A stretch of 64,000 bases of DNA from ZYF759 sp046297455 (GTDB taxonomy: Bacteria; Pseudomonadota; Alphaproteobacteria; Rhizobiales; Rhizobiaceae). The stretch is taken from positions 1 through 64,000 of the forward strand of contig JBKBIT010000006.1 in the NCBI GenBank assembly GCA_046297455.1, read 5' to 3'. The notes beneath the pieces were generated by a model. It ran no database searches. It was not told the origin of the DNA and was given only the letters and a program-made list of their open reading frames with translations. Below, one piece after another: positions 7,735-15,359 of this stretch. Every line of letters begins with the position of its first letter. The first letter of the stretch is position 1. Both the position numbers and the translations under genes were made by a program.

Positions 7735-9726
7735 CTATTGGCCGGGCGCCGCCGTTTGTGCCTCGGCGGGTGCAGGCCCGTCATCGGCTGCGTCAGGCTC
7801 CCAGGCGAGGCCGCGCAAGGCAAGAATGCCCGCCGTCACGGCAAGGCCCGCCACCGTGCTCGTCCACTCGGGAAAACCGATGCACAGACCAGCGGCAAAC
7901 AGGATCGGCCGTGTCCATGTCTTCAGTCGGCCAAGATACATCATCCGGCCTTCAGACGCTCCGGCGATGATCACGATCGCCAATATGTTCAAGGCTACCC
8001 AGATTGCAGTGAGGTGCAACGGCCCCTGCAGGATGAGCGCCGGCTCGAACAGGAAGAAGATCGGGATGAAATAGAGCACAATGCCGAGGCGCGCCGCATG
8101 CACGCTGGTCCAGATCGGATCGGAATCGCTGATCCGGGATGCCAGGAAGGCGGCGAGCGCGATCGGTGGCGTGATCGCGGCCAGTGTCGCGTAGTAGGCG
8201 ATGAACATGTGGATCGCGAGCGTGTTCAGCCCGGCAATCTGCTCGAGTGCGGGGGCAAGCGTGAGCGCCAGCATCAGATAGGCCGCAACGATCATCCCCA
8301 ACATGCCAAAGACCATGCACACCGCGATGCCGATGGCGAGGACGGGCACGACGCTGGAACCGCCCATGCGCACCAGTTCGGATGCGATGACGGGTGCCAC
8401 GCCGGTCGCCATCAGTCCGCCCAGAATGAAGCTCGTCGGCAAGAGCAGGCCGATCGTCTGGCTCAGCATCTTGCCGATTTCATAGATGATGGTCGGTATG
8501 CGGCTGAGCGTGATGCGCAGTTCCTTCTTGAAGAAGGTCAGGAAGATCAACAGCCCCGAGGCATAGAAGGGTGCAAGCCGCTCCAGCCGCAGGAACACCA
8601 GGGCGTAGACCAGGAAGCCCAGCACGATGATGAACGGCCAGCCGTCGATCAGCGTCTTGCGCACCGATGGCAGTTCGATTTCCGGCAGGCCCTTGATGCC
8701 GTGCTTGGCCGCATAGCCGTCGACGTGGCAGTAGAGACCGAAATAATAGAGCGCGCTGGGGATGATCGCCGCCAGCACGATGACGCCATAGGACGTGTTG
8801 GTGAAGTCGGCCATGATGAAGGCAACGGCGCCCATCACCGGTGGCATCAGCATGCCGCCCGTCGACGCGCAGGCCTCCAGCGCGCCCGCATAGTGCCCTG
8901 GAAAGCCCGAACGCTTCATGGCGCGGATGGTCACCGACCCCGTGCCGACAACGTTGGAGAAGATCGAGCCCGACAGGCTGCCGAAAAAGCCCGAGGCAAT
9001 GACGGCCACCTTGGCCGGTCCGCCCCGGGCCTTGCCGAGAAGCGCAAGTGCGAGCTTGAGAAAAAAGTCGGCGGCACCGGTGGCGACCAGGAGCGCTGCA
9101 AGGATGAGGAAGCCGATAATGGTTTCGCCGACAACTCGTGTGACGACGCCAAGCATGGCATCGCCGGAAAAGACGTTGAACGCGATCGTGCGCGCGAGCG
9201 TGGTGGGCGGACCCCACAGCATGCCCGGCATGTAGACCGCGTAGATCGGATAGAGCGACAGGATCAGCACTATGCCGAGAAAGATGTATCCGCCCGCGCG
9301 TCTGGCCGCATCCAGGATGAGGATATAGATGCCGGCCGCCACGACCAGCTGCCAGGTGTGGGCCACGGGCACCCAGGTCTGGAAGATCAGGGACCGGCCC
9401 ATATAGGCCATGAAAAGGGTCAGGCCGCAGATCGCGATGGCGGGAATGTAGGAAAAGATGCCAACCCGCGTCTCGCCCTTGTAGGCTGGCAGGAGCAGAT
9501 AGACCCATGGCAGATAGAGCGCCATGAGCAGGAAGTAGTAGGTGACGTCGAGAAGCGGCACGTAGCCGAAGATGTAGACGAAGGCGAGCACGGCGCCGGA
9601 TGCCGACATCGCCTGCAGGAGCACGCGCACCGGCATCGGCATGCTCTGCCAGCGCTCGAGCGTGCGATCCCTCAGATCCGGGGGAACCGCGGCTTCACCC
9701 AGCGCCTTTTCCTTCTCGCTCAGCAT
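7735..9726 (-). CDS. TRAP transporter fused permease (4TM + 12TM, TAXI type)
   Basis: A 663-residue inner-membrane permease in which the small DctQ-like and large DctM-like subunits are fused, as is usual when the binding protein is of the TAXI class. At least 14 hydrophobic segments are visible. The conserved DctM signature lies in the region GSLSGSIFSNVVGTGSVTI, and ACASTGGMLMPPVMGA follows it. The ATG at 9726 (MLSEKEK) has an AAAGG ribosome site about 8 nt upstream; an in-frame start at 9771 would add 15 residues. It imports the substrate with the binding protein encoded upstream, using a cation gradient. The C-terminus is a Pro/Ala-rich tail. Confidence 0.95.
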   Translation of the reverse strand: MLSEKEKALGEAAVPPDLRDRTLERWQSMPMPVRVLLQAMSASGAVLAFVYIFGYVPLLDVTYYFLLMALYLPWVYLLLPAYKGETRVGIFSYIPAIAICGLTLFMAYMGRSLIFQTWVPVAHTWQLVVAAGIYILILDAARRAGGYIFLGIVLILSLYPIYAVYMPGMLWGPPTTLARTIAFNVFSGDAMLGVVTRVVGETIIGFLILAALLVATGAADFFLKLALALLGKARGGPAKVAVIASGFFGSLSGSIFSNVVGTGSVTIRAMKRSGFPGHYAGALEACASTGGMLMPPVMGAVAFIMADFTNTSYGVIVLAAIIPSALYYFGLYCHVDGYAAKHGIKGLPEIELPSVRKTLIDGWPFIIVLGFLVYALVFLRLERLAPFYASGLLIFLTFFKKELRITLSRIPTIIYEIGKMLSQTIGLLLPTSFILGGLMATGVAPVIASELVRMGGSSVVPVLAIGIAVCMVFGMLGMIVAAYLMLALTLAPALEQIAGLNTLAIHMFIAYYATLAAITPPIALAAFLASRISDSDPIWTSVHAARLGIVLYFIPIFFLFEPALILQGPLHLTAIWVALNILAIVIIAGASEGRMMYLGRLKTWTRPILFAAGLCIGFPEWTSTVAGLAVTAGILALRGLAWEPDAADDGPAPAEAQTAAPGQ

Positions 9727-9797
9727 CGCACGGCCTTTCGATTGCAATTTCCGGCCGGTTGGGTCGGCCACAGAACAATCATGCTCGGTTGGGGATC

Positions 9798-9830
9798 GCC
9801 CGGGCCCCCCCCTTTGGGGGGCGGCCGGGC
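9798..9830 (-). terminator. Strong GC hairpin between TRAP binding protein and permease genes
   Basis: An inverted repeat with outer arms GCCCGG (9798-9803) and CCGGGC (9825-9830) and an inner C8-TTT-G6 core. It lies in the 111-bp gap after the binding-protein stop (9838) and before the permease start (9726). There is no T-run, so it is more likely a processing or 3'-stabilising hairpin or a partial attenuator than a full terminator. Such hairpins commonly let the binding protein be made in excess over the permease. Confidence 0.6.
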
Positions 9831-9837
9831 TATGCGG

Positions 9838-11058
9838 TCAGTTCAAGGCGAGCACGGCCTGGCCGAAGGATTCGGGAAGCCCGTTGTCGGCCCGGTATTG
9901 CCGCCAGAAGTCGATCCATGCCTGATTGTCAGGCTCGATGGCAATTCCCTCGGCCTCGGCCGCCTCGATGGCGGCGCGATAGCCCGCCTCCTGGGCCTGA
10001 GCCATTTCGACTAGGTGATCCTGACGTGTCTGGTGCGCCTCGGTCCACAGGCCAAGCTCGTCGAGATAGCGGATCGCGCCCTCGTGCAGAGGCTGCAGCG
10101 CACCGGTGTCGAGGAAGGCGACAAGGTTCTCGATGCTCATCATGTGGGCGTGCGTGAAGTCGTCCTTGAAGCTGTCATGCTCTTCGTCCATCCATTTCAG
10201 CAACTGGTAGACGAATTCTGGGTCTTCATCGGCCGCAACGTGGTTGGCCTGGAAGGCGTGGTCCATCCAGATTCCCTGAGCGGTCGTGACACCCGAGCTC
10301 GTTTCGGCCGGCACGTAACCCGGATGCAGTGCGCGATAACGTGCATAGGCCTCCGGATCGTCCTCCTCGCGCGGAAGCGGAAGCCACCGGATCGAGTTCG
10401 GACCGGCCTCGGCTTCATAGCTCGGACCCGACAATGGCGAGGTGAAGGTCACGTCGGCGCGGCCTTCCGGTATCACGGCGGTGTTGGCGCCATAATTGCC
10501 GACCTCCACCAGCGTGACGTCGTCGCGCGATAGATCGAGATAGGCCAGCAGAGCGTCGACACCAGCGACGAGGAACGACGAACTCGGTGAGAACGAGATG
10601 CGTGTGCCGGGTCCGATATCGTGGAACGATTGAATGTCGGAGTCGCCGCGCACCATGTAGCCCCAGGCCGTAACGGCGTTCATGTTGATCAGGCGCGTGT
10701 CGGTCGGCCCGGCATCGCGCGTAGCGTAGCCTTCCGAGGCGTCCATCTGATCGAAATAGTCTGATGCCTGGACAAGCACCAGACGTCCTTCGCCCTGGTT
10801 AAGCCAGGCAGCGCGCGAGAAGCCGTTAGGCGCTGGCAGCACGCGGGCACGCGAGCCGGTCTGGGCGGTGAATTCGCCCGTCCAGGCCACAGCCAGCGAA
10901 TGGTTTGCGGTGCCGACGATCGGCGTAATCACATTGAAGAATTGCGGCCATTCGAAATTTTCTTCCGCCGCGGCCTGCGGCGCGGTCCCGGCAAAGACGC
11001 CGAGCGCAAGCATGGCGCCGGCGGCACCAGCCAATATGGATGTACGGATCTTCGACAT
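9838..11058 (-). CDS. TAXI-family TRAP transporter solute-binding protein
   Basis: A 406-residue periplasmic binding protein. The N-terminus is a clear Sec signal peptide: basic MSKIRTS, a hydrophobic core, then APQAAA with predicted cleavage before EENFEW. The mature protein contains blocks typical of TAXI proteins: an early NSLAVAW-like motif (NHSLAVAW), a GPGTRISFSPSSS segment in the position of the usual phosphate or carboxylate clamp, and GRADVTFTSPLSGP. It captures the substrate outside the inner membrane and delivers it to the fused permease. TAXI ligands known so far are mostly small carboxylates such as glutamate, so an organic acid is likely. The upstream gap of 106 bp holds the ribosome site and nothing else obvious. 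Confidence 0.93.
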   Translation of the reverse strand: MSKIRTSILAGAAGAMLALGVFAGTAPQAAAEENFEWPQFFNVITPIVGTANHSLAVAWTGEFTAQTGSRARVLPAPNGFSRAAWLNQGEGRLVLVQASDYFDQMDASEGYATRDAGPTDTRLINMNAVTAWGYMVRGDSDIQSFHDIGPGTRISFSPSSSFLVAGVDALLAYLDLSRDDVTLVEVGNYGANTAVIPEGRADVTFTSPLSGPSYEAEAGPNSIRWLPLPREEDDPEAYARYRALHPGYVPAETSSGVTTAQGIWMDHAFQANHVAADEDPEFVYQLLKWMDEEHDSFKDDFTHAHMMSIENLVAFLDTGALQPLHEGAIRYLDELGLWTEAHQTRQDHLVEMAQAQEAGYRAAIEAAEAEGIAIEPDNQAWIDFWRQYRADNGLPESFGQAVLALN

Positions 11059-11164
11059 GTCTTTCCTCCTCTACGATACGATGCCAGTGTCCGGCTGGGC
11101 AACTGCCCCTTCCTCCCGATCATGATGGCTTCGCGTGGTTGAGCGGGCTCGTGCCCACTGGATT

Positions 11165-11611
11165 TCAGCCTTCGCTCCTTCTGGTGACGGTAATCGTGCC
11201 GGCGTCTGCATCGACAACAACCCAGTCTCCCGTGCGGATGGTCTCGACTGGATCCGTGTCGCAATCGGTCATGGCCGGCACGCGAGTGACGACCGCGCCC
11301 AGCGCGATCTTGGTGGTCATCCGGTTGAAGATCATCGCTTTGGGCGCCACGCCGTTGAGCCGCGTCATGTGGAAGAAGGCCGACCAGCCTGATGAACCCT
11401 TGGCGCCAGGGAAGACGAGGATCTTGTCGGCAAAGGACTGGCCGTGCAGTTCGTGTAGCCGCTCGATGATGGAGCCGTCCCGCTCGTTGATACCGCCCCA
11501 GCCGGAAATCGTATCCCGCGTGACCAGCGCCTCGCCCTCGGCCCTGCCGCCGACAACCTTGCGGCCCCTGATGACCAGGCTGTCCTGTTTTTCGGCCAGT
11601 CCGGCGCTCAT
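11165..11611 (-). CDS. Aconitase X swivel-domain (small) subunit
   Basis: A 148-residue protein of the DUF126 / AcnX swivelling-domain family, equivalent to the mobile fourth domain of aconitase. Visible family blocks include the GGRAEGEALVTRDTISGWGG region, with the conserved Gly-Glu-Ala-Leu, the serine/threonine-rich KGSSGWSAFFHM-like loop, and GDWVVVDADAGTITV near the end. Its ATG overlaps the stop of the large subunit in an ATGA (11608-11611), as expected for subunits of one enzyme. Characterised AcnX enzymes dehydrate cis-3-hydroxy-L-proline (bacteria) or mevalonate 5-phosphate (archaea). Substrate assignment here would be a guess. Confidence 0.9.
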   Translation of the reverse strand: MSAGLAEKQDSLVIRGRKVVGGRAEGEALVTRDTISGWGGINERDGSIIERLHELHGQSFADKILVFPGAKGSSGWSAFFHMTRLNGVAPKAMIFNRMTTKIALGAVVTRVPAMTDCDTDPVETIRTGDWVVVDADAGTITVTRRSEG

Positions 11612-12882
11612 TGAATGTCTCCCTGCCACTCGCCGCTGATGGCGGCTTCTACGCAGTCGGTTACCGAGCCGAACCAGCCCTGTACCTTGGCGATTGCAGG
11701 CAGATAGTGGGCCTGTTTCGCCGAATCGGTGGCGATCACGCGTGCTCCTGCCGGCAGCCGGCGTGAGATTGCGGGGCATGTGTCGCTCATGACAACCCCG
11801 CCAGCCTTGCTGATGATCTCGGTGTAGCCGCTGCGATCGGCAATCTGGCGAATGGCACGCGGGGTGTGAACCCAGAGTTGGACGTCGGAATGGATCTTCT
11901 TTCCTTCCAGCAGATGGGCAATCAGTTCCATCTGTTCGATGGAATTGTGAGGACAGCCCAGCATGATGAAATCGACCTTCCGGTCGGTCGCGCTCTGAAT
12001 CTTCTCGTAGATCTCGCGCCGTTCCTTGGCGCCGTAGCGGATGGTCTCCCGCGCGCGGCGCGGCCCGAAGGCCTCTTCGATCGACCCGGCTTCGGGCGTC
12101 ACGCCGGGAACATGGTACATTTCCACCCCGCCGGAGGAGGCCGCCGCGGCGCCGAAATGCTTCAGCTTGATCAGGTTGGGCTGGTGCGACAGGCCGTTGA
12201 GGACGGGGATGTCTTCCTCCACCGCATAGCCGATGAAGTAGCCCAGCAGACCCCAGTCCATCATGTCGTCGACCTCGAGGTCGAGCTCGATCAGATGGGT
12301 GCCGAAACGGTTCTCCGGCATGTGGAAGCCCCAATATGGAATGCCCCCGGTCAGCGCCGCTGCCCCGGTCGATTCCTTGCCCTCGACATTGGTCCGCGCG
12401 CCCAGCACCGAGTTGCAGTAGATGACCGCGGAAGATTCCATCCAGGCACAATGCTCGCCCTTCACCGGCACGTTGCCGACCTGGTAGGGCGTGCAGGTTG
12501 CCATCAGGTTGATGCCGCGCTGACCGAGATAGCGCTCCGACTGCTTCTGGAGTTCGGCGAGGCCAGGATCGATGCCCTGAACCTGCCAGTTGTCGTTGTC
12601 GATGCCAGTGATCAGCTGGCAGGTAGGCACTGCCACGCGCGGTATCTCAACGGTTTCGTCGCTGTCGAGATTGAGCTCGGAATAGACCTTGTCAAAACCC
12701 TCTTCGGCCATGTGGCGAATGGTGGGTGTCGATGCATTGAAGGCGCCGGCGACATTTGCCGTCTCGACCAGCCTTTCGGCGCCCAACGCCTCGCCGTAGC
12801 GCATCAGCAGGTCCATGGCACGAGCCTTGGCGGCCCCGTGCTGCCCGTCCAGCATCGCCTTCTCGTGGTCGGTCAGGCGCAT
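11608..12882 (-). CDS. Aconitase X catalytic (large) subunit
   Basis: A 424-residue protein of the AcnX catalytic family (DUF521). Three well-spaced cysteine motifs, MATCTPYQVG, MLGCPHNS and MSDTCPA, are the expected iron-sulfur ligands. The GEHCAWMESSAVIYCNSVLGARTN region is also typical of the family. The large and small subunits are separate genes here, the split arrangement. The enzyme should carry out a dehydration or hydration on a hydroxy acid. It starts 26 bp after the FAD oxidoreductase stop and is coupled to the small subunit by a 4-bp overlap. Neighbouring genes typical of hydroxyproline use (proline racemase, pyrroline reductase) are absent, so an LhpI role is not supported by context. 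Confidence 0.93.
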   Translation of the reverse strand: MRLTDHEKAMLDGQHGAAKARAMDLLMRYGEALGAERLVETANVAGAFNASTPTIRHMAEEGFDKVYSELNLDSDETVEIPRVAVPTCQLITGIDNDNWQVQGIDPGLAELQKQSERYLGQRGINLMATCTPYQVGNVPVKGEHCAWMESSAVIYCNSVLGARTNVEGKESTGAAALTGGIPYWGFHMPENRFGTHLIELDLEVDDMMDWGLLGYFIGYAVEEDIPVLNGLSHQPNLIKLKHFGAAAASSGGVEMYHVPGVTPEAGSIEEAFGPRRARETIRYGAKERREIYEKIQSATDRKVDFIMLGCPHNSIEQMELIAHLLEGKKIHSDVQLWVHTPRAIRQIADRSGYTEIISKAGGVVMSDTCPAISRRLPAGARVIATDSAKQAHYLPAIAKVQGWFGSVTDCVEAAISGEWQGDIQ

Positions 12883-12907
12883 CAGGTCACTCCTCCCTAA
12901 CGCTCAT

Positions 12908-14254
12908 TCAGTAGATCTTGGCCGTTGAGGCCAGTTCGCGCTCGTTCCAACGATAATGCTGTTTCTCGACATTGTCGGCGACACGGCCACGCATCTGGTC
13001 CATGTCGATCTGATGCACGCTGCCCGAACCGGCAAGGTCGAGCGCGTGCGCGGCCGCCATGCCCATTGCCATGCAAGGTCCCATGACCCGCACGCTGGAC
13101 AGCGCAGCCGAATCCGCGTCGATGCAGCGGCCGGCAGCAACAACGTTGTGGCAGTCGCGCGAGACCAGGCTGCCCAGCGGAATGTAGTGGGCGTGATCCT
13201 CGTCGAAGACGATCCAGTGATGTCCGTCGCCGTGGTCGTGGAGTTCGATCGGCCAGGCCGTGCGGCCGATGGCGTCATCGAACTTCTTCTGCGCCTTGAT
13301 CTCGTCCACGGTCAGGTGATGCCGCCCGACGATCCAGCGCGTCTGCCGTATACCCGGCAGGCCGAACGAACGCACCCGGGCGTTGCCGTAGCACTCGGGG
13401 AACTCCTTCTTCAGGAATTCGACCGCGCGGGAAGCCTGTTCCTTGCCTTCCAGCGTCTTTGCCGACGCCTCAACGGGATCGAGCGGCGTCTCGACATGGG
13501 TCATGTTCATCGCAGCGATGCCGCGTCCTGGAATGGTGAAGCCAAGTCCTTCGCGCCGCAGAAGGCCGTACTGCTCGCCCTTTTCCTTCATCCGGGCGCT
13601 GATTTCCTCGCGCAAAGGCTGGCGATCTTCATCGATCTGTTCGAGCACCACCATCTGAGTGCCGAAGACGCGGTGATTGGCCGGCTCGCGGCAGGGAAAG
13701 CCCGCCTGCCACAACAGCGCTGCATCGCCACTGGCGTCCACGAAGCCCTCGGCCTCGATTGTCACGGGACCATAGCGGGTCATGAAATCGACGCTTGTGA
13801 TGCGGTCGTTCTCGACCCGTGCATCCATGATCATGGCACCGAGCACCGGTGTCACACCGGCACCGAGGATGCTCGTCTCGACCCAGCGGCCGACCGCCAC
13901 CTCGTCATAATAGACAACGGTCGTCCGAGGACCGTGGCGGTAGAAGACGGCCTGGTCCTGGCTCTCGAGATAGGCAAGCAGATCGTCGGCGATGCCATAG
14001 GTGAACTGGTAGCCGTGGGTGCCGTTGGAAAACAGTCCGCAGAACGTGGCGATGATCGAGTTGACCGCCTGGCCGCCAAGCGATGGCTGGCTGTCGACCA
14101 GGATCACCTTGCGCCCGAGCTTGGCCGCCTGCAGGGCCGCCGATACGCCGGCAATGCCCGCGCCCACCACGCACACATCCGCCTGGAGCCTGCGCACGGG
14201 ACCACTGCCCTGGCGCCGTACGATGACGGTTTCGGTGCTTGGCGACGCGGCCAT
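12908..14254 (-). CDS. FAD-dependent oxidoreductase (FAD_oxidored type), first gene of the catabolic operon
   Basis: A 448-residue flavoprotein. The dinucleotide-binding motif VCVVGAGIAGVSAALQAAKLG (split here by family convention at GxGxxG) lies near residue 28 and is followed by an acidic residue ending strand 2 (VILVDS). The block SLGGQAVNSIIATFCGLFSNG is typical of the PF12831 group of FAD-dependent oxidoreductases. A second FAD contact, VAAGRCIDADSAALSSVRVMGPCMAMG, occurs near the C-terminus. The start at 14254 is fixed by an AGGAG site 6 nt upstream. The family often oxidises hydroxyl or amine groups on small organic acids. It heads the operon, divergent from the LysR regulator across about 165 bp. 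Confidence 0.88.
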   Translation of the reverse strand: MAASPSTETVIVRRQGSGPVRRLQADVCVVGAGIAGVSAALQAAKLGRKVILVDSQPSLGGQAVNSIIATFCGLFSNGTHGYQFTYGIADDLLAYLESQDQAVFYRHGPRTTVVYYDEVAVGRWVETSILGAGVTPVLGAMIMDARVENDRITSVDFMTRYGPVTIEAEGFVDASGDAALLWQAGFPCREPANHRVFGTQMVVLEQIDEDRQPLREEISARMKEKGEQYGLLRREGLGFTIPGRGIAAMNMTHVETPLDPVEASAKTLEGKEQASRAVEFLKKEFPECYGNARVRSFGLPGIRQTRWIVGRHHLTVDEIKAQKKFDDAIGRTAWPIELHDHGDGHHWIVFDEDHAHYIPLGSLVSRDCHNVVAAGRCIDADSAALSSVRVMGPCMAMGMAAAHALDLAGSGSVHQIDMDQMRGRVADNVEKQHYRWNERELASTAKIY

Positions 14255-14387
14255 GATGTCTCCTCCCACGATCCGTTTCGGCAACACCAGCAGTGCGGCT
14301 ACCGGTTCGTTCGTCTCACTCGTTGAGATAGTGTAGACGGTTGTGCACCGCGAAAAAAAGAGGCAAAACAAGCAAGCAGCTTACGCG

Positions 14388-14397
14388 TTTCGCGAAA
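14388..14397. promoter_or_regulatory. Palindrome TTTCGCGAAA in the LysR/operon divergent region
   Basis: A perfect 10-bp palindrome 24 bp upstream of the probable LysR start and about 134 bp upstream of the FAD oxidoreductase. A related CGCGAAA half is repeated at about 14349-14355. LysR-type regulators usually bind and repress their own gene from such a divergent region. It is a candidate operator only; no clear T-N11-A LysR box was resolved. Confidence 0.35.
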
Positions 14398-14420
14398 GAT
14401 GTCGCTAGAGGAGGCCCCGG

Positions 14421-15359
14421 CTGGACACGCTCGACAACATGCGAACCTTCCTCGCCGTGGTGAAGGCGGGGAGCTTTTCGGCGGCGGCGCGCGCGCTGGA
14501 TACCGTGCCTTCCGTGGTGGCCAAGCGCGTCAACCAGCTCGAACACATCATGAAGGCGCCGCTGTTCCACCGCTCCACGCGCAAGCTGGAACTGACCGCG
14601 GTCGGCCATCGCTGCCGGGACCGTTTTCTGTCGATCGTCACCGAGGTCGACCATGCCTTCACGGACATTGCCGGGTCGGGATCGCGGCTTGAAGAACGCT
14701 TGCGCATCAAGTGCCCCACGACGCTCACCATTATCCATTTCGGCGACCTATTGGCGCGCTTCCAGGCGGCCCATCCCGGGATCCGGCTCGAGCTCGTGCT
14801 GCTCGATCGCTCGGTCAACCCGCTGGAAGAGGCATTCGATGTGGCGATAGGCGCGCTGCCGACATCCTACGCGAACGTCGCCGACATAATGCTGTGCCCG
14901 TTACCGCGCACCGTCATTGCCGCGCCCGGCTATCTCGAGCGCGCCGGGACCCCGGCCCATCCGCGCGACCTTCTCGATCACGCCTGCCTGTCTTTCCTGG
15001 CCACTGGCACGAACTGGCAATTCCAGACCCAGAGCGAATTGCTGACGATCGACGTGCCGGGCAATTTCAGTGTCAATGACAGCCATGTCCTGCTGCGCGC
15101 GGTCGAAAGGGAGATGGGTATCGCCATGCTTGCCCGACATATCGCGCGCTCTAGCATTGCGGCCGGCCGGGTTGTCGAGTTGCTTCCGGAATTCCCGGTG
15201 CCCAGCCTCCACGTCAAGGCGCTCGTACCTGAAAACCGGCGCAACAGCCCGGCCATCAAGGCACTGATCGAGTGGCTGATCCACTCCTGCCAGCCGCTTG
15301 CGCCCTGGGACCGTGACGACCAGCCCAGCGACCTCCGGCAAAGCGCAGGATCGGCTTGA
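14421..15359 (+). CDS. LysR-family transcriptional regulator (probable CTG start)
   Basis: A LysR regulator of about 312 residues with an N-terminal winged helix-turn-helix (FLAVVKAGSFSAAARALDTVPSVVAKRVNQLE) and a C-terminal effector-binding domain with periplasmic-binding-protein fold. The only strong Shine-Dalgarno sequence, AGGAGG at 14409-14414, is 6 nt before an in-frame CTG at 14421. That start gives LDTLDNMRTF, close to the usual MDxLxxMRTF opening of this subfamily. The ATG at 14439 is 24 nt from AGGAGG and would give 306 residues. It is divergent from the FAD oxidoreductase, so it probably controls the catabolic operon. The 3' end overlaps the alcohol dehydrogenase gene by 104 bp. 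Confidence 0.88.
   Translation: MDTLDNMRTFLAVVKAGSFSAAARALDTVPSVVAKRVNQLEHIMKAPLFHRSTRKLELTAVGHRCRDRFLSIVTEVDHAFTDIAGSGSRLEERLRIKCPTTLTIIHFGDLLARFQAAHPGIRLELVLLDRSVNPLEEAFDVAIGALPTSYANVADIMLCPLPRTVIAAPGYLERAGTPAHPRDLLDHACLSFLATGTNWQFQTQSELLTIDVPGNFSVNDSHVLLRAVEREMGIAMLARHIARSSIAAGRVVELLPEFPVPSLHVKALVPENRRNSPAIKALIEWLIHSCQPLAPWDRDDQPSDLRQSAGSA

Noticed and set aside
7720..10014. A 764-residue open frame on the plus strand
   Set aside because: It is antisense to the TRAP permease and the end of the binding-protein gene, with no recognisable family and a charged, repetitive composition.
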